Shown piece by piece: positions 7,970 through 11,807 of a DNA stretch of 11,807 nt. Below the pieces are notes generated by a model. That model saw only the letters and a program-made list of their open reading frames with translations, ran no database searches and had not been told where the DNA came from. Made by a program: the position numbers and the translations under genes. The DNA comes from Anaerolinea sp. Lineage in GTDB: Bacteria > Chloroflexota > Anaerolineae > Anaerolineales > Anaerolineaceae. The stretch covers positions 1 to 11,807 of the forward strand of contig PNNU01000060.1 in NCBI GenBank assembly GCA_013824385.1, written 5' to 3'. Each line of letters opens with the position of its first letter. Within the stretch, counting starts at the first letter, position 1.

Positions 7970-8717
7970 AATGAATGATCTCCTGGGCAAGATAAGCATA
8001 TTGCATGGCGGCGCGGCTTTTTTCAGCGTGGTAATTGATAGGCACCCCGGCAATCACACTTTCTCGAAGTTTGGTATCCACTTCAATGATCGAATCCAGC
8101 ACCCCGCCGATAAAGGTATTGCGCAGATGCACAAAAAGTGTGCGGTGGATTCCGTTACGTTTATCGAAGAGTGTGACCAGCAGTCGGTAGCGCAGACCGG
8201 GGTTTCCTCTTTTGCGCACCTCCCTGATCAGACTCATCATGTTACGTAAGGCATAGACCGAAAAGTATTCCGCCTGGGTGGGGATTATCAACAAATCGGC
8301 TGCGGTCAGGGCGTTGGTGGTGAGGGCACCCAAAAAAGGCGGACAGTCAATTACGACAAAATCATACGATTTATCCACGTTGACGATATTCCGCAACAGA
8401 TTTCGATAATCGGGGCGGGTTGGCAGCACGCGTTCGGCGAAGCCGATTTCTTTGTTGGCGGGCAATAGATTGAGGTTTTCTATTGAGGTGTTGACCAGGA
8501 CCTTTTCAAGGGGCAGGTTTTCCATCACCAGGTTAATAAATGATTTTGTACCCGGATGAGTTTCGCATCCAATGGCTAATGAAAGGTTGGCCTGCGGATC
8601 GAGATCCACCAGCAGTACGCGGTAACCCGATGCCACCAGCGCCCCTCCCAGTGAGAGGGCTGTGGTGGTTTTAGCTACTCCACCTTTTTCGTTGGCGATC
8701 GCAATCACACTGGTCAT
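7956..8717 (-). CDS. ParA/MinD-family ATPase, no ParB partner nearby
   Basis: 253 residues, the length of small ParA/Soj-type ATPases without an N-terminal DNA-binding domain. It has a deviant Walker A, KGGVAKTTT (Lys11 signature and Lys16 catalytic), with Ala where most members have Gly; Walker A' VDLDPQAN (Asp40); and Walker B VVIDCPP (Asp124). The family forms ATP-dependent dimers that bind DNA non-specifically or membrane and move or space cargo. There is no ParB gene or obvious parS array next to it. Instead it is locked between GAF signalling genes: its ATG follows the upstream stop by seven bases, its ribosome site (GAGGAA) overlaps that stop, and its end overlaps the hybrid kinase start by 14 bases. 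This context resembles ParA homologues that position chemotaxis clusters (PpfA, ParC). A role in placing the sensor complex is inferred; chromosome partition is less likely. Confidence 0.93.
   Translation of the reverse strand: MTSVIAIANEKGGVAKTTTALSLGGALVASGYRVLLVDLDPQANLSLAIGCETHPGTKSFINLVMENLPLEKVLVNTSIENLNLLPANKEIGFAERVLPTRPDYRNLLRNIVNVDKSYDFVVIDCPPFLGALTTNALTAADLLIIPTQAEYFSVYALRNMMSLIREVRKRGNPGLRYRLLVTLFDKRNGIHRTLFVHLRNTFIGGVLDSIIEVDTKLRESVIAGVPINYHAEKSRAAMQYAYLAQEIIHYVKE
7980..7984 (-). promoter_or_regulatory. Ribosome binding site of the hybrid kinase, inside the ParA-type gene
   Basis: AGGAG on the minus strand lies ten bases ahead of ATG 7969, within the last codons of the ATPase gene. 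It supports the short kinase start and translational coupling of the two genes. Confidence 0.6.
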
Positions 8718-8724
8718 TGGTTCC

Positions 8725-9843
8725 TCAAAGCTCTGGCAGCTGGCCGGTGGTCATCTTTTTCTGAAGAGACTTTGTGTTGGTCTTTAGCGTATCGGTGGGT
8801 CTGGGAACCTCCGGTACGTTCAAAACGATCTGTGCCTGAGAAACGCCCAAGTGGCTGCTGATCTCTTCAAGCGCGATTTGCAGCATTTGCTGAGAGTCGT
8901 TGGTTGAGCGGATTTTCGAGGTAATCTCAAGGATCCTGCGTTCACGTTCGGCGTGCCTTACGAGTTGGTCAAGCCGCCTGACATTTTCTAGCGCCGAAAT
9001 CGCCTGTGCGGCCACCGCCTGTGTGAATTGCTCTTTTTCCTCGGACCATTCCTGGCCGTCCATTTCAAGATCAAGGCTGCCAATTGTCTCATGTTGCAGC
9101 ACCAGTGGAATGGAATGTTTGGCATCTTTCAATCGCGGTTTGATATAAGCAGGGTTGGAGTAGCTGACCGCAACTTCCTTGTTTTCATTTTTCGCGGCTT
9201 TTTGCAGTTCGTCCAGGTTGAGAAAAACACTTCCTCTGGCTGGTTTGTTGGCTAAAAGAGGTTTCTGAAGCGAAAGGGCAAGTAGATTAGCTGCCTGCCG
9301 CAATAGGTTGATAGTACCTTCATCCATGGCTTTGGGAGCCGCGGAATGCACATCCAGAACACCCAGAAGTTGGTCGTTCTTGATCAGCGGCAGGGCAAGT
9401 TCACTGCGCGATTGCGGTAAAAAAGGATTCTCGAAGCGCGCTGGGTCTGCTTCATCCATAATCGAGCTGATCTGTTCCCTGGCCTGGATGCATTTACCCA
9501 CCAGCGAATAGCCGCCGACCGAAAGCCGGTAGCTGGCGGAGGCCATTTGGCTGCCTTGTTCGCCTGTGCCGTATTGCAGCACCGCGTATTCACGGGCAGC
9601 ATCCACCAAAAAGACGCCGACATAATGCAGCAGACAACGCTGCTGCAAGAGATCGGAAATGGCTTTCATCAGCACCTGGTCGCCTGAGGTCTCAGCCGCC
9701 AGACGAGATAGTTCCGCGGCGGTCTGCACCTGGGTTTGCAGTTTTTCGATTTCGGAATTCAGTTCGCCGGTTTGGGCTTGAAGCGCACCGGTTTGGACTT
9801 CAGTTTTCTTGAAAAGCTGAAAGATGGACTTGAATCCGCTCAT
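8725..9843 (-). CDS. GAF-domain signalling protein with coiled-coil start and half-GAF tail, no output domain
   Basis: 372 residues. Its ATG overlaps the stop of the preceding gene as ATGA, with AAGGAG eight bases upstream. Residues 10-45 are Gln/Glu/Leu-rich and likely coiled coil. A full GAF domain follows (about 38-193: YVGVFLV, YAVLQYGTGE, RLSVGGYSLVGKC, NPFLPQSRSELALPL, GVLDVHS). It closely resembles the sixth GAF of the hybrid kinase encoded downstream. Residues 240-290 look like only the second half of a GAF (SIPLVLQHETIGSLDLE, then a long helix). A helical stretch and a first-half-GAF segment (303-341, ILEITSKIR...ALEEISSHLGVSQAQIVL) come next, then a 30-residue polar end. No kinase, cyclase, methyl-accepting or DNA-binding domain is present. 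It probably works as a sensor or adaptor for the kinase; the ligand is unknown. Confidence 0.9.
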   Translation of the reverse strand: MSGFKSIFQLFKKTEVQTGALQAQTGELNSEIEKLQTQVQTAAELSRLAAETSGDQVLMKAISDLLQQRCLLHYVGVFLVDAAREYAVLQYGTGEQGSQMASASYRLSVGGYSLVGKCIQAREQISSIMDEADPARFENPFLPQSRSELALPLIKNDQLLGVLDVHSAAPKAMDEGTINLLRQAANLLALSLQKPLLANKPARGSVFLNLDELQKAAKNENKEVAVSYSNPAYIKPRLKDAKHSIPLVLQHETIGSLDLEMDGQEWSEEKEQFTQAVAAQAISALENVRRLDQLVRHAERERRILEITSKIRSTNDSQQMLQIALEEISSHLGVSQAQIVLNVPEVPRPTDTLKTNTKSLQKKMTTGQLPEL

Positions 9844-10595
9844 AAGCCTTGCTCCTTGTCGGAGGCAATATTCACGTCAGCAGCCATATTTACCTTCATC
9901 GAAGCACCGGGCAGGTAAAGAGCAGCGCAGAGCTCTTCAACGGTAATGCGCAGAATGGATTCGTAGTCCTTGGCCTGGTTGATTTTAGTGGTGATTTCGT
10001 ATAGTTGTTTTTGCAGCGCGGACTGACGCGAGACATGATCCGTGTGCTGGTGGTTTGAGAGCAGCATCGCGATCTGAGAAGCCAGCACTTCAAGCGCTTC
10101 CAGTTCCGCGCTGTGGATGGGGTCATTATGTGCAGTCAAAATCTCAAATACGCCAATCACACCGCCGGGGGTGAGCAGCGGCAGCACCCCGCTGACATAA
10201 GTCTTGGTCAGCGTCGCGGAGCGCGGATCAATTTCAGCCAGTGTATATTTTTTATGAATGGATGATCTGCACTCTTTAAAACAGGTCGCGGGAGGTGAGT
10301 CTTCATCCTCCAAGCTGATGTTGTATTTTTTGGGGTTGGTATCGCCAGAATCCACACACGAAAAGGATTGCAAAAAGAGATGCTTGTGTAAATCATCCAC
10401 CAACCAGACAGCGGCGCAATTCACGTTCAATGCGGTTCTGGTATTTGCAACAATAGAAGTAGAGATATCTTCAAGTGAGAGGATGGACGCGCTGAAACCT
10501 TTTACTGCTTCGAGGGCGGCGAATACGCCGTGCTCTTTGAAGTCGGCAGTATGGTGAGAAGGCAGAATGCTGTGTTTTTCTTCACGATCCGGCAT
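9840..10595 (-). CDS. Small GAF-domain protein with the same half-GAF C-terminal tail
   Basis: 251 residues from ATG 10595, preceded by GAGGAG five bases upstream; no signal peptide or membrane segment. A single GAF domain spans about 35-181 (AVKGFSASIL, CAAVWLVDD, KTYVSGVLPLL, GGVIGVFEIL, LEVLASQIAMLL). It is followed by a helical linker and a segment at 198-236 (LYEITTKINQAKDYESILRI, then EEL and the strand-like GASMKVNM) that matches the end of the next protein in the operon. Several Cys residues fall in the GAF (60, 80, 105, 109); CFKEC at 105-109 could bind metal or sense redox, but this is a guess. There is no output domain. The stop overlaps the next ATG (ATGA), so the two GAF proteins are probably made together and may pair through their tails. 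Confidence 0.87.
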   Translation of the reverse strand: MPDREEKHSILPSHHTADFKEHGVFAALEAVKGFSASILSLEDISTSIVANTRTALNVNCAAVWLVDDLHKHLFLQSFSCVDSGDTNPKKYNISLEDEDSPPATCFKECRSSIHKKYTLAEIDPRSATLTKTYVSGVLPLLTPGGVIGVFEILTAHNDPIHSAELEALEVLASQIAMLLSNHQHTDHVSRQSALQKQLYEITTKINQAKDYESILRITVEELCAALYLPGASMKVNMAADVNIASDKEQGL

Positions 10596-10695
10596 ATCGA
10601 CTCCTCAATGGATCATCCAGCCACGAGGGCTTTAAGTGATAAAGAAGAAAGGGTGTAAAGGGTTGTATTCATACGAATAAAGAATTCCCTCCAGA

Positions 10696-11076
10696 TCAGA
10701 GTTTCAAGCCCAGAAAATAAGCCACCTGTACAAAAAACTTTTCGACATCAATTGGTTTTTCAATGTAGCCGTCACAGCCGGCGCGTAAGGTTTTTTCTCT
10801 ATCGCCGCGCAGCACGTTGGCGGTAATCGCCACGATGGGGATGTTCTTGACACGCGGAATGGTTTTAAGCTTGGCGGTCAAGGTGTAGCCATCCACATCG
10901 GGGATGTTAATGTCCATCAGGATCAGGTCGGGCGAACAGCGCCGCAAACACTCCACGGCTTCAAAGGCATTGGTTGCTTCAATCACGCGGTAATGCTCAG
11001 ATTGCAGCAGCCTGCGGACGAGCACCCGGTTATCCAGGTTGTCTTCGATGTGAAGAATTGTTTTGGGTTCCGGCAT
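10696..11076 (-). CDS. Stand-alone CheY/DivK-like response regulator receiver
   Basis: 126 residues, one receiver domain and nothing else. The acid pocket is Glu11/Asp12 (HIEDN), the phosphorylation site is Asp55 (LILMDINIPDVDGY), the switch Thr is Thr85 (IVAITAN) and the conserved Lys is Lys107 (GYIEKPID). ANVLRGDREKTLRAGCDGYI is typical of DivK-type single-domain regulators that act by protein contact or as phosphorelay intermediates. The start has GAGGAA eight bases upstream. It is the first gene of the cluster, 100 bases ahead of the small GAF gene. I see only a weak promoter-like element in that gap (TTTACA 10659-10654 without a good -10) and no terminator, so read-through into the GAF genes is likely. 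The hybrid kinase encoded at the end of the cluster is its natural candidate partner. Confidence 0.94.
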   Translation of the reverse strand: MPEPKTILHIEDNLDNRVLVRRLLQSEHYRVIEATNAFEAVECLRRCSPDLILMDINIPDVDGYTLTAKLKTIPRVKNIPIVAITANVLRGDREKTLRAGCDGYIEKPIDVEKFFVQVAYFLGLKL

Positions 11077-11100
11077 TGGCTCAATTCCTCGTTCGTTAAG

Positions 11101-11115
11101 ATTGTAGCATACAAT
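11101..11115 (-). promoter_or_regulatory. Extended -10 element inside a perfect inverted repeat, ahead of the receiver gene
   Basis: The minus strand reads TGCTACAAT, an extended -10 (TACAAT at 11106-11101) with 24 bases to the start codon. No good -35 is present, as is usual for extended -10 promoters. The element lies inside ATTGTA-GCA-TACAAT (11101-11115), a perfect 6-bp inverted repeat with a 3-base centre. A further TTGTA half-site is at 11121-11125. The palindrome could be an operator covering the promoter; this is an inference. Confidence 0.45.
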
Positions 11116-11400
11116 GACATTTGTATTATGCAGAAGAGGTGGAGTAATATTTCATCGTTTTCCATTTCACCAATTTTTCTTAAGATGATTTGAATCTTGT
11201 ATAAAAAAACCAGGAACAAAGAAAACAAATCCAAAATAAATACGAAAAACCAGGAAAATAGTAATTGTTCTGATTTGAATTTATGCACAAATCGCGAAGA
11301 AATTTCGAGAAATACTTAAGAATATACATCTGAAAAAAATGGCAACCAAAACATGAAGTTTTTAAGGAGCAGATTAAATTTATTAAATTAGAATAAAATT

Positions 11401-11430
11401 TCTATAATTAAAGTATAAACCTGCTGTCAA
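11401..11430 (-). promoter_or_regulatory. Predicted sigma-70-type promoter far upstream of the receiver gene
   Basis: On the minus strand a perfect TTGACA (11430-11425) is followed by 18 bases and TATAGA (11406-11401). Transcription would start near 11394 and run about 318 bases before the receiver start codon, so it would produce either a long leader or a separate small RNA. Confidence 0.5.
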
Positions 11431-11532
11431 GTGTTTGGGGCTGTAATTTCAAAAAAATATACCAAATTGAATTATTTGTTGGCTGGACAACAATTTCTCG
11501 TTTAGATCAAATTACCCTGGATGGAGATAAAC

Positions 11533-11569
11533 AAGACCCGAATTCTGTTTTTTATAGAATTCGGGTCTT
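11533..11569 (-). terminator. Hairpin terminator after the small membrane protein gene
   Basis: A perfect 14-bp stem pairs 11533-11546 (AAGACCCGAATTCT) with 11556-11569 (AGAATTCGGGTCTT) around a 9-base loop. It begins 23 bases after the stop codon of the minus-strand gene. The tail that follows on that strand (GTTTATCT) is only moderately T-rich. It could also work in the other direction, but no plus-strand gene leads into it. Confidence 0.7.
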
Positions 11570-11592
11570 TGCTCTAAACCTTGAGTGAATGA

Positions 11593-11781
11593 TTACCCAA
11601 TTAATCCAAGAATCCCGGCAATCAAATAATATGCCCCAGCAAGGGCCACCACGGCAATAATAATATTGTGGGTGGAATATACCATGGGTTTATTGTTTTT
11701 CTTCATTCTTAGAATGATTACCAGATAAATGAGACCAGTTGTAACAAGAGCCAACAGCGCGGCGAAAAAGTTGAATTCCAT
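11593..11781 (-). CDS. Small two-helix membrane protein, unknown function
   Basis: 62 residues from ATG 11781, with GAGGA five bases upstream. Two hydrophobic stretches (about 5-24, FFAALLALVTTGLIYLVIIL, and 39-61, NIIIAVVALAGAYYLIAGIL) flank a short basic loop (RMKKNNKP). The charge pattern puts the loop inside the cell. No family is recognised. A good ribosome site, a -10-like box upstream and a strong terminator just after the stop favour a real, singly transcribed gene. Its link to the signalling operon is unclear because the terminator separates them. Confidence 0.75.
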   Translation of the reverse strand: MEFNFFAALLALVTTGLIYLVIILRMKKNNKPMVYSTHNIIIAVVALAGAYYLIAGILGLIG

Positions 11782-11800
11782 ATTGTCCTCTTTGGAACAG

Positions 11801-11806
11801 ATTGTA
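11801..11806 (-). promoter_or_regulatory. Possible -10 box of the small membrane protein gene
   Basis: TACAAT on the minus strand stands 19 bases before ATG 11781, in a layout like the TACAATCT ahead of the receiver gene. The -35 region is outside the window, so support is partial. Confidence 0.3.
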
Positions 11807-11807
11807 A

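Larger units (their letters stand above)
11077..11592. other. 516-base AT-rich intergenic region without a gene
   Basis: It separates the two-helix membrane protein gene from the signalling operon. It holds the hairpin terminator (11533-11569), a consensus-like minus-strand promoter (11401-11430), about 280 bases with no convincing ORF, and the palindromic -10 element (11101-11115). Two exact direct repeats occur in the middle: AAAAACCAGGAA at 11205-11216 and 11245-11256, and TGATTTGAAT at 11186-11195 and 11271-11280. No riboswitch or known structured RNA could be recognised by eye. Confidence 0.6.

Noticed and set aside
7970..8053. Longer start for the hybrid kinase at ATG 8053
   Set aside because: The extra 28 residues would be encoded entirely within the ATPase gene, look unlike a PAS lead-in, and lack a ribosome site; ATG 7969 has AGGAG.
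7956..8717. ParA gene as a sign of a plasmid or integrated element
   Set aside because: There is no ParB, replication gene, integrase or iteron-like repeat, and the flanking genes are coupled signalling genes of matching style.
10666..10679. Inverted repeat TATTC-ATAC-GAATA between the receiver and small GAF genes
   Set aside because: The stem is only five mostly A/T pairs with no T tract, so it is too weak for a terminator, and there is no second copy to argue for an operator.
10983..11288. 101-codon minus-strand frame reaching into the receiver gene, with a hydrophobic start
   Set aside because: No ribosome site precedes it, the hydrophobic stretch comes from T-rich intergenic DNA, and it overlaps the receiver gene out of frame for about 90 bases.

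Overview
The window looks like a chromosomal segment of an environmental bacterium, most likely Chloroflexota class Anaerolineae. This is inferred from gene style only: lipid-anchored SUMF1-domain proteins with Pro/Thr linkers and Cys-rich tails, very long soluble multi-GAF hybrid kinases, and moderate-GC genes separated by very AT-rich intergenic DNA. No rRNA, tRNA, CRISPR array, transposase or phage gene is visible. All eight supported genes lie on the minus strand, so transcription runs from high to low coordinates.

Right edge (11593-11781): a 62-residue protein with two membrane segments. It has a -10-like box at the window edge and a strong 14-bp hairpin terminator (11533-11569). The next 516 bases (11077-11592) hold no gene. 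They contain this terminator, one consensus-like promoter (TTGACA-18-TATAGA) and a second extended -10 element embedded in a perfect inverted repeat just ahead of the next gene.

Centre (2774-11076): a signalling gene cluster. In order of transcription it encodes a stand-alone CheY/DivK-like receiver (126 aa), a GAF protein (251 aa), a second GAF protein with a coiled-coil start (372 aa), a ParA/MinD-type ATPase (253 aa), and a 1731-residue soluble hybrid histidine kinase (PAS, six GAF-like domains, HisKA, HATPase, two receivers). The last four genes are tightly coupled: a 4-base ATGA overlap, a 7-base gap and a 14-base overlap. Both GAF proteins end in the same unusual half-GAF tail. The notable point is a ParA ATPase without a ParB, placed between large cytoplasmic sensor proteins. 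I infer a system in which the ATPase positions or partitions a soluble signalling cluster, as PpfA and ParC do for chemotaxis arrays.

Left (1-2773): two tandem paralogous lipoproteins with formylglycine-generating-enzyme-like (SUMF1) domains. One is complete (643-2529) and one is cut by the window edge (1-417). The complete copy lacks the catalytic cysteines of true FGE and carries five CPxG...C repeats at its C-terminus. Each copy has its own promoter, and the two promoters are clearly homologous. Just downstream of the -10 there is a TTACCRRTAA-type motif, present once before one gene and three times at 21-22 bp spacing before the other. A clear intrinsic terminator separates the two genes.
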